Notes: a model not told the origin generated them from the sequence alone. A stretch of 64,000 nt of DNA from JAKOVR01 sp031415655 (GCA_031415655.1 JANOSD010000033.1:17961-81960); one strand, 5' to 3'; counted from the first letter of the stretch, positions 8,728 through 17,793 are shown. A program made the numbers and translations.

Positions 8728-8934
8728 ATGCTCACACTTCAGTGGCTGTCCGCCCTCGTCGTTTCCCGCCGCCACGGCACACTCCGAGGCGACCGAGGCG
8801 AAGGGGTTATCTCGGCGGCAATTGCTGTGCTCGTTATGGCCCTACTCGGCGCCGCAATGTGGGTGGCGTTCAACCGCATCTGGACCGACGCCGCCGACCG
8901 CACCGAAACCAAGGTTTCCCAGATCGGCGACTGA
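8728..8934 (+). CDS. Flp/type IVb pilin-like small membrane protein
   Basis: A 68-aa protein with a short basic leader, the motif RGDRGEG, and one hydrophobic segment (VISAAIAVLVMALLGAAMWVAF). The position between tadC and tadE and the size fit the major Flp pilin. The canonical G|xxxxEY cleavage context is not perfectly kept: there is a Glu directly after RG and no Tyr. It could therefore be a pilin or a pseudopilin. A TadV/CpaA peptidase to process it is not in the window. Confidence 0.7.
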   Translation: MLTLQWLSALVVSRRHGTLRGDRGEGVISAAIAVLVMALLGAAMWVAFNRIWTDAADRTETKVSQIGD

Positions 8935-8936
8935 TC

Positions 8937-9365
8937 GTGTCTCGATTGCCCGGACGGAGCGAACGTCGGTCGTGTTCTGGCGACGATGGCACCGGCCTGG
9001 TCGCCAGCATTAGTGGGCTGCTCATCTTTCTGGTGTTCCTCCTGTTCGTCTGCCAGCTCCTTTTGGGGCTGTTTGCGCGAAGCACGGTTAGCGCCGCCGC
9101 CTACGACGGCGCCCACCTCGTCGCCAGCAAACGAACAGCGTCCGCGGGCGACGACTGGGCGGTGCAGAACGAAGCCGAATCTCGCATGCGGCAGCTGCTC
9201 GGCACCGCCGGACAACAAGCGAATTTCGACTGGACCGGCACCGACGCCGACTGGGTCACCGTGCGTGTGCAGGTACCCGCCCCCCGGCTCGGTTGGCCCG
9301 GGTTCACTCGTTCGCCCTCGACGATCGAACGAGGCGCCCAGGTTCGCGTCGAGGCAATCCGATGA
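8937..9365 (+). CDS. tadE: TadE-like pseudopilin
   Basis: A 142-aa protein read from a GTG at 8937, two bases after the pilin stop. A GDDGTG motif precedes a strong TM (GLLIFLVFLLFVCQLLLGLFA), followed by STVSAAAYDGAHLVAS, the 'TadE-like' pattern with an extracytoplasmic domain containing a Trp-rich end. TadE, TadF and TadG are minor pseudopilins needed for Flp pilus biogenesis. The stop overlaps the next start (ATGA). Confidence 0.82.
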   Translation: MSRLPGRSERRSCSGDDGTGLVASISGLLIFLVFLLFVCQLLLGLFARSTVSAAAYDGAHLVASKRTASAGDDWAVQNEAESRMRQLLGTAGQQANFDWTGTDADWVTVRVQVPAPRLGWPGFTRSPSTIERGAQVRVEAIR

Positions 9366-9850
9366 CTCGACGCCCCGGCCTTCAACCACACGTTCCGGGG
9401 CGCGGCCAAGGCGATAGCGGACAGGTCGGTGGATTCGAGATGGTGGTATTCGGGCTGCTCGTGTTCGTGGGCGGATCGTTGCTCGTCGCCACCGTCTGGT
9501 CGGTGATCGACACCAAACTCGCCATGCACGCCGCCACCCGCGACGCCGCCCGAGCGTTCGTCGAGGCCGCTGATCCCGCCGCGGCCGAGATCAGCGCGGC
9601 GCGGGCCTTACGTAATGCCGTGGCCGCTCACGGTCGCGATCCCGAACGTGTCCGCGACGTGTCGATCACCTCCGACGGCAACGTCGGGCGGTGCACTCGG
9701 GTGCGGATCACCGCCGCCTATCCCCTTCCCGCCGTGGCCATCCCATGGATCCGAACATCGGGTGAAAACGTGATCGTCCGCGCCACCCATAGCGAGTTGG
9801 TCGACCCCTACCGTTCCGGCGGCGGAGGCGTATCGGCATGTTCCGGATGA
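9362..9850 (+). CDS. tadF: TadE/TadF-like pseudopilin
   Basis: A 162-aa protein with the same layout as its upstream neighbour: a short basic N-terminus, a GDSGQVGGFEM motif, one TM (VVFGLLVFVGGSLLVATVW), then KLAMHAATRDAARAFVEA, the typical TadE-domain helix after the membrane. The ATG at 9362 sits in an ATGA overlap with the previous stop, and the gene ends in an ATGA overlap with tadG, which fixes both ends. It lacks the long C-terminal domain of true TadG proteins. Confidence 0.8.
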   Translation: MTRRPGLQPHVPGRGQGDSGQVGGFEMVVFGLLVFVGGSLLVATVWSVIDTKLAMHAATRDAARAFVEAADPAAAEISAARALRNAVAAHGRDPERVRDVSITSDGNVGRCTRVRITAAYPLPAVAIPWIRTSGENVIVRATHSELVDPYRSGGGGVSACSG

Positions 9851-10326
9851 CCACCTCCCGTCGAGACCGAGGCCACGAGCCAGACCGGAAGTGCTGGAAC
9901 GGCCGAGTAACTGGCGACGCCGGCAGCACGCTGGTGCTGGTTCCGGCGGCCACCCTCATCGTCGTGGTGCTCGGCGCGCTGGCAATCGACCTTTCGCAAC
10001 TCTTCCTGGCAAAACGGGTTTTGCTCGACGCCGCCGCGTCGGTGGCAAACGACGCCGTCGGCGCTGGCGTGGTGCCAGGACCCGGGGGTGTCAGCGATCC
10101 CGCCCTCGATCCCCAGCGGGTCGCCAACGCGGCCTACGTATCGCTTCTGGCCCAACAAGTGGAAGGCCTCGACCCATCATCGGTTCAGGTGACCACCGAT
10201 CCCGCCGGGGTCACCGTCACGGTCGAGCTCGCCGCCGAGGTCGACCGCTTTTTCGGCAAAGCCCTCCCCGGTTCGAGACGCACCCGCCTCACCGCCCGGG
10301 CCACCGCCACTGGTCACGCTCGCTAA
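9847..10326 (+). CDS. tadG: TadG-like pilus assembly protein (short form)
   Basis: A 159-aa protein with a GDAGSTLVLVPAATLIVVVLGALAIDL membrane segment preceded by a basic N-terminus, then QLFLAKRVLLDAAASVANDAV. This is the pattern of the helicase/secretion neighbourhood TadE-like proteins of actinobacteria (Rv3655c-like), here the last gene of the Tad operon. An ATG at 9838 is also in frame; the one at 9847 is preferred since ATGA overlaps are the rule in this operon. It is much shorter than proteobacterial TadG and has no von Willebrand domain. Confidence 0.78.
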   Translation: MTTSRRDRGHEPDRKCWNGRVTGDAGSTLVLVPAATLIVVVLGALAIDLSQLFLAKRVLLDAAASVANDAVGAGVVPGPGGVSDPALDPQRVANAAYVSLLAQQVEGLDPSSVQVTTDPAGVTVTVELAAEVDRFFGKALPGSRRTRLTARATATGHAR

Positions 10327-10332
10327 CGCCCA

Positions 10333-10370
10333 CGACGCCAATCGCCTCGACGCCAATCGCCTCGACGCCA
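10333..10370 (+). repeat. Short 15-bp direct repeat after the Tad operon
   Basis: Two exact copies of CGACGCCAATCGCCT and a partial third lie in the 79-bp gap between the convergent tadG and sulfatase genes. There is no clear terminator hairpin in this gap. Confidence 0.7.
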
Positions 10371-10405
10371 GACTCCACGGTGCCACGGCGGACCCCAATC
10401 CCTGA

Positions 10406-11911
10406 CTACTTCTTACCGCCGAGACAGGCCGAGCCCTTGCATCCCTTCAACGCATCGAGCCGGCGACGTAGCTCTTTCTTCAACGACGCCGCCCCGGCGT
10501 CGGCAGCGATGTTCCGCAACTCATCGGGGTCCTTCTCGAGGTCGTACATCTCCTCTTCCCCCGAATCGTGAACGAGCAGCTTGTAACGCTCCGTGACCAC
10601 TCCCTGGGTGGACCCACGGCGGGAGCGGTTTTCCAGGAGATAGGCGCGGTCAGTTCCGGCCTTGGCATCCTTGGCCAAGAGCGTGAGGTCGCGGCCATCG
10701 AAGCTCCAGTTCGCCGGCGGACTGGCCCCGGCAAGGGCCAGAATCGTTGGCGCGAGGTCGACGTTTCCGACCACCTGTGCGGCCTGCTTCTTCTTGCCGA
10801 ACGGACCGCCACGCACCAAGAGCGGCACGTGCACCGCCGGCTCGTAGAGAAAGAACTTCTTGAACGCCAGACGGTGTTCGCCGTGAAAGAACCCGTTGTC
10901 GGAGGTGAACATGATCACCGTGTTGTCGATCTGTTTGGTTTCCTTGAGCGTGGCAACGATTTTGCCGACCCACTCGTCGACGGCTTGCAGGGCTTCGAGC
11001 TCGAGCTGGTAGCCCTGATCGATGAGCTTCTCAAACCCATCGGAGAGTTTGGGTTGGTTACGCAGCTCCTCCGGGAGCCCCGAGACGTCGTCCGGGTTAA
11101 ACGCCGGGCCGCGGGGCGCCTTGGCAACAAGCGACCGCTCATGGCGCGGCGCCGGTTTGGGAAACGCCCACTTGAACTCCGATCCCGACCCCTCCTGCGG
11201 GCCCTGACCACCCGTCTCCGGCGCCTCGGCATGCGGAGCGAGCGGCGTGAACGAAAGGAACCACGGCTTCGCGCCGGGCGGCTGATTCTTCACAAAATCC
11301 ACCACTCGTTGCCCGAGCACATCGGTCTGGTAGTCGGATTCGGCGGCACCGAAATCCTTTTTTTGGCCATTGTCGGAAATGCTGTAGCGGTAGTACGAGT
11401 ACGTGGACGGATCGATGAGACCGAACCATGTCGACCATCCTGGCGGCGGCGTGATGTTGCCATCCTCACCCCAGGTGTTTAGGTACTTCCCCACGTGGGC
11501 GGTGTTGTAGCCGGCCCGCTGGAGCCAGACGGGCAATGTTTCATCCGCTCGGAGTTTGCCCACACCCCCGAGGGGGGCGATGTTGTCCTCCACCCCGTTG
11601 TTGTGGCTGTACTGACCCGTGAGATACGACGCGCGCGACGGGCAACAGTTGGGGAAGCTCACGTAGTACCGACTGAACGACGTGCCCTGATCCACCATCT
11701 CCGCCTTCACGGTGTTCATGACGCGAAGCGACTCCAGAGTTTGATCATCGGTCATCACGACAAGCACGTTCGGCCGGCCCGCCTGCCCCGACGTGGATGC
11801 AGGAGTGGGAGTGGGGCCTTGCGAGGAACAGGCACTGAGGCCGACGCCGAACACCGCAATGGCGAGTACCACCGAGAGCTGGCGACGGAGCGATCGAAAG
11901 GAAATGGTCAC
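10406..11911 (-). CDS. Lipoprotein sulfatase (arylsulfatase family)
   Basis: A 501-aa alkaline-phosphatase-superfamily sulfatase that would hydrolyse sulfate esters outside the cell. After an RR-containing n-region and a hydrophobic core it has the lipobox LSAC near residue 28. The metal-binding start is VLVVMTDDQTLES, and the modified Cys sits in CPSRASYLTGQY (C-x-P-S-R, the formylglycine signature). FTSDNGFFHGEHRL gives the second metal site. The subfamily looks like N-acetylglucosamine-6-sulfatase. An anaerobic-independent FGly-generating enzyme is not in the window. The GTG at 11911 is preferred since the signal peptide begins there; a TAGTGT box lies about 55 bases upstream. Confidence 0.9.
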   Translation of the reverse strand: MTISFRSLRRQLSVVLAIAVFGVGLSACSSQGPTPTPASTSGQAGRPNVLVVMTDDQTLESLRVMNTVKAEMVDQGTSFSRYYVSFPNCCPSRASYLTGQYSHNNGVEDNIAPLGGVGKLRADETLPVWLQRAGYNTAHVGKYLNTWGEDGNITPPPGWSTWFGLIDPSTYSYYRYSISDNGQKKDFGAAESDYQTDVLGQRVVDFVKNQPPGAKPWFLSFTPLAPHAEAPETGGQGPQEGSGSEFKWAFPKPAPRHERSLVAKAPRGPAFNPDDVSGLPEELRNQPKLSDGFEKLIDQGYQLELEALQAVDEWVGKIVATLKETKQIDNTVIMFTSDNGFFHGEHRLAFKKFFLYEPAVHVPLLVRGGPFGKKKQAAQVVGNVDLAPTILALAGASPPANWSFDGRDLTLLAKDAKAGTDRAYLLENRSRRGSTQGVVTERYKLLVHDSGEEEMYDLEKDPDELRNIAADAGAASLKKELRRRLDALKGCKGSACLGGKK

Positions 11912-12107
11912 GGGAGCAGGAGGGCGACGCGCTCGCCCGGCCAACCCGGATGGCGTCGGTGGCCACACTACTTCGCCCCTCCAACCGGATCGCCGCCACG
12001 GCTCTTGGCGCGACCTTTACGGCATCCGTCGTAACCACCGTGGCGCTCAAGGGTCAATAGCCTGTAAATCCCCACCCCCTCGGACACCGTTGCGGCAGCA
12101 CGCTTGC

Positions 12108-12116
12108 TAGTGTCCG
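12108..12116 (+). promoter_or_regulatory. -10 box and inverted repeat before the SPFH gene
   Basis: TAGTGT at 12108-12113 fits TANNNT and would give a leader of about 50 bases ending in a clear GAGGAG ribosome-binding site before the ATG at 12169. It overlaps the right arm of a 7-bp inverted repeat, CGGACAC at 12081-12087 and GTGTCCG at 12110-12116, which could be an operator. Confidence 0.4.
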
Positions 12117-12168
12117 TTCCGCAGACCGACCACGACGTGTGGTCGGAGCCACCCTCTCGAGGAGCGTC

Positions 12169-13458
12169 ATGGGCATCATTCGCAATGAGGTCGCACGCCA
12201 GTTCATCGCCGTACCCGACGACAAGAAGGCACAAATCGTCTTTAAGTGGCCCGACATCAACATCCGCAAGGGTGCCCGGGCGATCGTGGAACCGGACCAG
12301 GTGGCGGTGTTCATGAACAAGGGCCAGGTGCTCGGCACCCTCGGCCCCGGCCAGCACAAACTCGATGCCGACGAGATCATGTTCCTCGGCATCGTGATCG
12401 ACTGGGGCACGAACGGCAATGCCTACCGCGCCGAGTGCTTTTTCGTCGGCACCCGTGAATACACCGGCCAGACGTTCGGTGGGCGCATCGACAACGTGCA
12501 AGATCCCCAGACCGGGCTCATCATCACGCTCCGAGTGTTCGGCGAGTACGCACTTCAAGTGATCGATCCGCAGCGCCTGATCCTCAACATGGTGGGCACC
12601 GTCGACGTCTCCAACAACGATGCCATTGGCGACTGGGTCGACCAACAGCTCATCAAGACCATGCGCACCGAGATCACCCGGCAAATCGTGCGCAACGGTT
12701 GGCCGATCCTTGGGCTCTCGGCCTACACGCCCGAGATCGAGTCGGCAGTTATCACCGCCACGAACAACGAGCTTGCGAACTACGGCATCACCATCGCTCG
12801 TATGGGCAACTTCGACGTCAACCTCGACGACGAAGACGAGGAGAAGCTCAAGGGCCTCGCCAAGGACACCGCCTACTCACGGCTTGCCGGCTCGTATCAG
12901 AACTACGCCGCCGGCTCGGCCATGATCGGTGCCGGCGAAGGCATGGCCAGCGGCGCTGGCGGCGCGTCCCCCATGCTCCTCGGGATGGGGCTCGGCATGG
13001 GCGGCAATGTCATGAACCAGCCCCTCGCCCAACCGGCCGCACCGCCCCCCGCCCCCGGATTCCCCGGTGCCGGCGGCGGATACGCCCCGGCCGGTGCCGC
13101 CGCCGGTCCGGCCGTTGCCTGTCCGGCGTGCAACGCCTCGAATGTGCCCGGCTCGAAGTTCTGCGCCAACTGCGGAACCGGCTTGCCCACGGCGCAATAC
13201 TGCGCCAACTGCGGTACCGAAATGGCCCTCGGAGCCCGTTTCTGCGCGGCCTGTGGCACACCCACCGCTGGTGCTGCACCACCGCCGGCTGCACCGCCCG
13301 GCCCCGCTGGTCCTCCTCCCGCGCCGCCGGCCCCACCCAGCCCAGCCGCGCCGGCAGCGGCCTATCCCCCGCCAGCCGCCGCTCCTCCGGCACCGCCCCC
13401 ACCGGCACCGCCCGGTGGCTACGCACAGGCCCCACCTCCCCCGCCCCCTGCCGGCTAG
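12169..13458 (+). CDS. SPFH-domain protein with double zinc ribbon (YdjI-like)
   Basis: The 429-aa protein starts at an ATG preceded by GAGGAG. Residues 1-240 form an SPFH/band-7 domain of the 'virion core protein'/YdjI type (NIRKGARAIVEPDQVAVFMNKGQ, GPGQHKLDADE). A Gly/Ala linker follows, then two zinc ribbons (CPACNASNVPGSKFCANCG and YCANCGTEMALGARFCAACG) and a 70-residue Pro/Ala tail. In Bacillus the related YdjI works with YdjG/YdjH in membrane-stress recruitment of PspA; whether that applies here is inference. It is followed after 48 bp by a Tim44-like zinc-ribbon membrane protein, probably its partner. Confidence 0.88.
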   Translation: MGIIRNEVARQFIAVPDDKKAQIVFKWPDINIRKGARAIVEPDQVAVFMNKGQVLGTLGPGQHKLDADEIMFLGIVIDWGTNGNAYRAECFFVGTREYTGQTFGGRIDNVQDPQTGLIITLRVFGEYALQVIDPQRLILNMVGTVDVSNNDAIGDWVDQQLIKTMRTEITRQIVRNGWPILGLSAYTPEIESAVITATNNELANYGITIARMGNFDVNLDDEDEEKLKGLAKDTAYSRLAGSYQNYAAGSAMIGAGEGMASGAGGASPMLLGMGLGMGGNVMNQPLAQPAAPPPAPGFPGAGGGYAPAGAAAGPAVACPACNASNVPGSKFCANCGTGLPTAQYCANCGTEMALGARFCAACGTPTAGAAPPPAAPPGPAGPPPAPPAPPSPAAPAAAYPPPAAAPPAPPPPAPPGGYAQAPPPPPPAG

Positions 13459-13506
13459 TCCGTAGGTGCCCGACCCAACCACGGAATCGGAATAGGCTCC
13501 CGCCCC

Positions 13507-14619
13507 ATGAAGGGCATCGTCTACGCGCAACTCCTCGACCTCTTCCTACGCGCTGGCGGCGGTAGTGGCGGCGGCCGCAGCAGCGGCGGGGGAAGCTCCA
13601 GCCGGAGCTCGGGCAGCAGTGGCGGCTTCAGCAGTGGCGGGTCGACCTACTACGGCGGCTCCGGCGGCGCCGGCAGTGCGCTGGTCGGGCTCATCTTCGG
13701 CGGCGTCTGCTTCTTCATCATCATCATCTTCATCATCATGGCGATGCGCGCCAGCAAGAAGAAGGGCTACGCCGGGATGTCGCAGGCGGGGCTCCCCACC
13801 GACTTCGGCGCGGCGGCGTCGGCTAGCGGAGAGATGCTTGGAAACATGGGTCCTCGTTCTGCCTCGCGAGCCGAGATCGACGCCGGCATCGCCGCTATCA
13901 CTCAACGTGACGGTGGGTTCAACGAACCCGACTTCCTCTCCGACGTCAACCGGGCGTTCTTCACGATTCAGCAGGCATGGACCGAGCGGAGTGCCGAAAT
14001 ATCCCGGCAAGTGATGCACGACGGGGTGTGGCAACAGCACAAGTTCCAGATAGACCAGTACCTATCGGGGAACAAGCAGAACATCCTCGACAACCTTGCG
14101 GTGCAGAACGTCCGCACGGTTTCCGTTGCCACCGATGCCGCGTTCGACACGATCATCGTCCGCTTCTTCGCCTCCTGCGCCGACTACGACATCGATCTTT
14201 CTGACGACAAACGTAAGGTCCTCCGTGGCTCACGCAATATCGCGGACTGGGCCGAAGACTGGGTCTTCCAACGGTCGTCGAAAGCCACCACGAAACCCAA
14301 CGCCGGCACCATGAACAAGAAGTGCCCGAACTGTGGCGCTCCCCTGAATCTCGACCTCGCCGGCATCTGCAACTACTGCAAGGCGCCCGTCATGAGCGGC
14401 GAGTTCGACTGGGTCCTTACCCGTATCGAGCAACTCCCGAGTTACGAGTACGCCCAACAGACCCTGCCCCCCGCCACCACCCCCGGCGCACCGCCGATGC
14501 CACCGGCTGACCCAAACCAGGGCCTGCCTGGTTTCCCCGGATTCCCGCCACCGGCCCCTGGCACCCCGCCGCAGCCCGGCCAGTTCGGCGGCCCACCACC
14601 CCCGCCGCCCCCGCAATAG
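13507..14619 (+). CDS. Tim44-like membrane protein with zinc ribbon
   Basis: A 370-aa protein. A Gly/Ser-rich extracellular-looking start (residues 15-60) leads into one TM (LVGLIFGGVCFFIIIIFIIMAM) and then a Tim44-like domain (FLSDVNRAFFTIQQAWTERS ... DIIVRFFASCADYDID). A zinc ribbon (CPNCGAPLNLDLAGICNYCKAPV) and a Pro-rich tail follow. The layout recalls the B. subtilis YdjG/YdjH partners of the SPFH protein YdjI. The two genes share zinc ribbons and Pro-rich ends and are probably co-transcribed. Function is inferred only: a membrane-tethered complex organiser. Confidence 0.8.
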   Translation: MKGIVYAQLLDLFLRAGGGSGGGRSSGGGSSSRSSGSSGGFSSGGSTYYGGSGGAGSALVGLIFGGVCFFIIIIFIIMAMRASKKKGYAGMSQAGLPTDFGAAASASGEMLGNMGPRSASRAEIDAGIAAITQRDGGFNEPDFLSDVNRAFFTIQQAWTERSAEISRQVMHDGVWQQHKFQIDQYLSGNKQNILDNLAVQNVRTVSVATDAAFDTIIVRFFASCADYDIDLSDDKRKVLRGSRNIADWAEDWVFQRSSKATTKPNAGTMNKKCPNCGAPLNLDLAGICNYCKAPVMSGEFDWVLTRIEQLPSYEYAQQTLPPATTPGAPPMPPADPNQGLPGFPGFPPPAPGTPPQPGQFGGPPPPPPPQ

Positions 14620-14705
14620 CACCAAACCGCAGAACTACGCCCGTGGTGTCCACGATGACCGCTGGGCCTTGGCGGCCGGCCATCCTCAATTCGCATGCCA
14701 GGCGA

Positions 14706-14945
14706 TCAGTCGCAGCAAGAATCGCGCCATCCGCAGCCGGTGCATCGGTAGTGGGCGTGCTCGGGTGCCATTGCGTTTCCACACATTGGGCACTCCTCGC
14801 AGGTGGCGAAACGTGACCGTTCAGCAACGCAGGATTCCAAACTCGGCGCCGATATATCCCCGGGCGAGTTCGACGAGACCACCCTCGCCGCACTCCGCTC
14901 GGAAACAGCGTCAAGCTCGTGAACGGGAATCCCAAAGGTCGTCAT
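14706..14945 (-). CDS. Small zinc-ribbon protein, 79 aa
   Basis: A short gene on the minus strand read from the ATG at 14945. The C-terminal half holds CEECPMCGNAMAPEHAHYRCTGCGW followed by RDSCCD, i.e. two CxxC pairs that form a zinc ribbon plus extra Cys at the very end. No family is assigned. A TATTCT box lies 9 bases before the ATG, suggesting a leaderless or near-leaderless mRNA. It is divergent from the MFS gene with only 24 bp between start codons. Confidence 0.7.
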   Translation of the reverse strand: MTTFGIPVHELDAVSERSAARVVSSNSPGDISAPSLESCVAERSRFATCEECPMCGNAMAPEHAHYRCTGCGWRDSCCD

Positions 14946-14969
14946 AGCTAGCCGAGAATAGACAAACGA

Positions 14970-16469
14970 ATGGAGGATCCGGCGGACCTCGGACGTAACC
15001 TGCCGGCGGGGTTTGGCAACGATGAGCGCACCGTGACCGACCTCCGACCCCAACCCTCCGCACCCCAACCAGCCGGCGGGCATCACGACGCCGAGCACTA
15101 CGACGCCGATGCTTCGGTGGCCAGCGGCGTGCCGTCGCTGTGCGACGAGGAGATCGTCGACGCCGTCGTGGCGGGTGATCGTACCTATAAGCGGGGAACC
15201 GCCGCCGCCGCGTTGCGGTATCCGGCGTTCCGTCGGGTGTATGCCGGTTGGCTGGCGTCCAACGTTGGCTCGTGGATGCAGAACGTGGTGCTCACGGCGT
15301 GGGCCTACGAGCTCACGAAAAGCGCCTCCTTCGTGGGCCTCGTACTGTTCGCCCAGCTGGGACCGCTGTTGCTGTTCTCCCTGGTCGGGGGGGCGCTCGC
15401 CGATCGTTTTGATCGGAAGCGGCTGATCATCATGGCGTGCGGCGAACAGGCTCTGGCCGCCTTCGGCCTGGCTTGGATCGCCACATCGCCGGATCCATCG
15501 AAGCCGGGCATCTTGTTTTTCGTATTCGCCATCGGCATGGGCCAGGCCTTGATCGGGCCCACGTTCTCCAGTGTGCTTCCCACGTTGGTCGACAAACCCG
15601 ACCTCCCCGGCGCGGTCTCACTCGTATCGGTGAACATGAACGGTTCACGCGTGATCGGCGCGGTGATCGGGCCGTGGCTCTACTTCCGTTACGGCGTGCC
15701 GTGGGTGTTCTCGGTCAACGCTGTCACCTACGGGTTCATTGTTGTGGCCATCCTTACGGTCACCATCACCAACGCCGAGCGCGATCCCAGCAACCCGTCG
15801 GGGATCAAACAGATGGTGGCCGGCTTCATCGTGGCTCGACATGATCGTGTGGTGGGGCGGGTGCTGCTCACGTGTGCCGCCTTCTCGTTCTTTTGTCTGA
15901 TCTGGATCGGGCAGATGGCCACGTTGGCGGAACGCAACCTCGGCATTGCCCCCAAATCGGTGGAGTACGGCGTGCTCTACGCCAGGTTTGGGTTCGGTGC
16001 CCTGCTCGGCGCGTTGTCCGTTGGCACGGTCTACGCCGGGCGCAACTTGAACACCTTGGTAAAGATCCACCTGGGCGGTTTTACGGCGATGTTGGCGGTG
16101 TTGGCGACGGTTCGATCGGCCGAACTCGCCCTTTGGGTGATTTTGGTGCTCGGCTACTTCTACTTCGTGGTGATCACCGGGCTGTCGACGTTGCTCCAGA
16201 AGCAGCTCGATGAAACGACCCGAGGGCGCGTGATGGCGCTGTGGATCATGGCCTTCGGCGGCACCGTCCCAATTGGCAATTTTGTTTTCGGCCCCATCAT
16301 CGAACTCACCAGCATCACCGCCGTGTTATTCGTGGGCGTCGGGGTAGCCGCTTTCCTCACCTGGTGGGCCGACTATCGCACGCCCGAAGAAATCGCTGGT
16401 GATCCCGCGTTCCCGACCACCGAACCGGTGGCGGTCTCGCCACCGGGCAAGATGCCTACATCGAGCTGA
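14970..16469 (+). CDS. MFS exporter (MFS_3/EntS-like)
   Basis: A 499-aa major-facilitator protein with a 70-residue hydrophilic N-terminus, then about 11-12 TMs. The pattern YPAFRRVYAGWLASNVGSWMQNVVLTAWAYELT and the loop GGALADRFDRKRL (motif A) place it in the MFS_3 group that includes enterobactin exporter EntS and macrolide exporters. The substrate is unknown. A GTG at 15033 is an alternative start that would drop part of the hydrophilic extension. Its 3' end overlaps the convergent murF 3' end by 14 bp. Confidence 0.85.
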   Translation: MEDPADLGRNLPAGFGNDERTVTDLRPQPSAPQPAGGHHDAEHYDADASVASGVPSLCDEEIVDAVVAGDRTYKRGTAAAALRYPAFRRVYAGWLASNVGSWMQNVVLTAWAYELTKSASFVGLVLFAQLGPLLLFSLVGGALADRFDRKRLIIMACGEQALAAFGLAWIATSPDPSKPGILFFVFAIGMGQALIGPTFSSVLPTLVDKPDLPGAVSLVSVNMNGSRVIGAVIGPWLYFRYGVPWVFSVNAVTYGFIVVAILTVTITNAERDPSNPSGIKQMVAGFIVARHDRVVGRVLLTCAAFSFFCLIWIGQMATLAERNLGIAPKSVEYGVLYARFGFGALLGALSVGTVYAGRNLNTLVKIHLGGFTAMLAVLATVRSAELALWVILVLGYFYFVVITGLSTLLQKQLDETTRGRVMALWIMAFGGTVPIGNFVFGPIIELTSITAVLFVGVGVAAFLTWWADYRTPEEIAGDPAFPTTEPVAVSPPGKMPTSS

Positions 16470-17793
16470 GCAGTTCGGCCAGGCGCTCCAACCCCGCGAC
16501 CCGGCTCCCCTTCACCAGTACCGCGTCGCCGTACCCCAGGGCACCGAGCACGTCCGGGACATCGTCGATCGACGACACGTGCAGCGCATCGGCGCCGTAG
16601 GCCGGCGCATTCACCGCGATAACGGCGGATCCGGTGGCCACCGCGTGAGCCACAAGCAGGCGGTGCTCGTTCTCTGCACCCTCACCCAACTCCGCCATCA
16701 CGCCGAGCACCGCGAATCGGCGGCCGACGTCGAGCGCGGCGAGGGCATCGAGCGCCGCCCGCATGGATGCCGGCCCCGCGTTGTAGGCATCGTTGAGGAT
16801 CAGGGCACCCGAAGGGGACCGGACCAACTCCATCCGCCACCGCGAGAGTGGGGCGGCGGCGATGCCGGCCACGGCGTCGGTGAGCGGGACCCCGGCCACA
16901 CCGGCGACGGCCAGGGCAGCGAGGGCATTGCCCACGTTGTGCGCCCCCCGCACGCCGAGCAAAACGTCGGCGGACCCCCACGGCGAGCGCACCACGAATC
17001 GAGGTCGGAGCTCGTTATCGAGCACGACGTTTTCAGCGACCACGTCGGCACCGGCCGCACCGAAGGTCAGCACCGACGCCGCGGTTCGGGCCGCCATCGC
17101 CATGACGCGGGGGTTGGCGGCGTTGAGGATTGCGGTCCCCTGCGAGGGCAATGCTTCGACCAGCTCTCCCTTTCCTTGGGCGACATCGTCGAGGGAGCCG
17201 AAAAGCTCGGTGTGGACCAGTTCCACGGCGGTAACCACGGCGATTGTCGGCCGGACGGTCTCACACAGCCACGCGATATGGCCGATCCCCCTGGCGCCCA
17301 TCTCTACAACGGCCACGTCGGTGTCGTCGGAGGCATTGCAGAGCGTGAGCGGTACGCCCAATTCATTGTTGAAGCTGCGGGGGCTGGCATGGGTACGAAA
17401 GGCGGCGCGAAGCGCTCCGGCGGCGAGATCCTTCGTGGTGGTCTTGCCCACGGAACCCGTGATGCCCACCACACGGTCAGGAAGCCGCTCCCGCGCTGCC
17501 GCCCCCCATGCCCGCAACGCCCGCTCGGTGTCGTCGACGGCGATCAACGTGGCCCCACGGGCGAGAACACCGGCGTGATCCCGTTCCGGGTCGCGACTCG
17601 TAAGTGACGCCCGCGCACCGGCGGCCAGCGCGTCGTCGAGGAAATCGTGACCATCACGCTCAGCCAGAACCGGCACGAACATCGCCCCCGAAGGCACGTC
17701 ACGCGAGTCGATCGTGGCACCGTCGATCTCGAGGTCGGGACCGACCACCCGGCCCCCTATTCGGGCGGCGAGGTCAGTGACTCGGAAACGCAT
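16456..17793 (-). CDS. murF: UDP-N-acetylmuramoyl-tripeptide--D-alanyl-D-alanine ligase
   Basis: MurF adds D-Ala-D-Ala to the UDP-MurNAc-tripeptide, the last cytoplasmic step of peptidoglycan precursor synthesis. The 445-aa product has the N-terminal MurF domain (ATIDSRDVPSGAMFVPV), the ATP-binding loop GITGSVGKTTTKDLAAGAL, HASPRSFNNELGVPLTL and AVVEMGARGIGHIAWL, and the C-terminal domain with LILNDAYNAGPASMRAALDAL. It is intact and of normal length. It lies divergently to ddl, which makes the D-Ala-D-Ala substrate, so the pair forms a functional unit. Confidence 0.97.
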   Translation of the reverse strand: MRFRVTDLAARIGGRVVGPDLEIDGATIDSRDVPSGAMFVPVLAERDGHDFLDDALAAGARASLTSRDPERDHAGVLARGATLIAVDDTERALRAWGAAARERLPDRVVGITGSVGKTTTKDLAAGALRAAFRTHASPRSFNNELGVPLTLCNASDDTDVAVVEMGARGIGHIAWLCETVRPTIAVVTAVELVHTELFGSLDDVAQGKGELVEALPSQGTAILNAANPRVMAMAARTAASVLTFGAAGADVVAENVVLDNELRPRFVVRSPWGSADVLLGVRGAHNVGNALAALAVAGVAGVPLTDAVAGIAAAPLSRWRMELVRSPSGALILNDAYNAGPASMRAALDALAALDVGRRFAVLGVMAELGEGAENEHRLLVAHAVATGSAVIAVNAPAYGADALHVSSIDDVPDVLGALGYGDAVLVKGSRVAGLERLAELLSSM

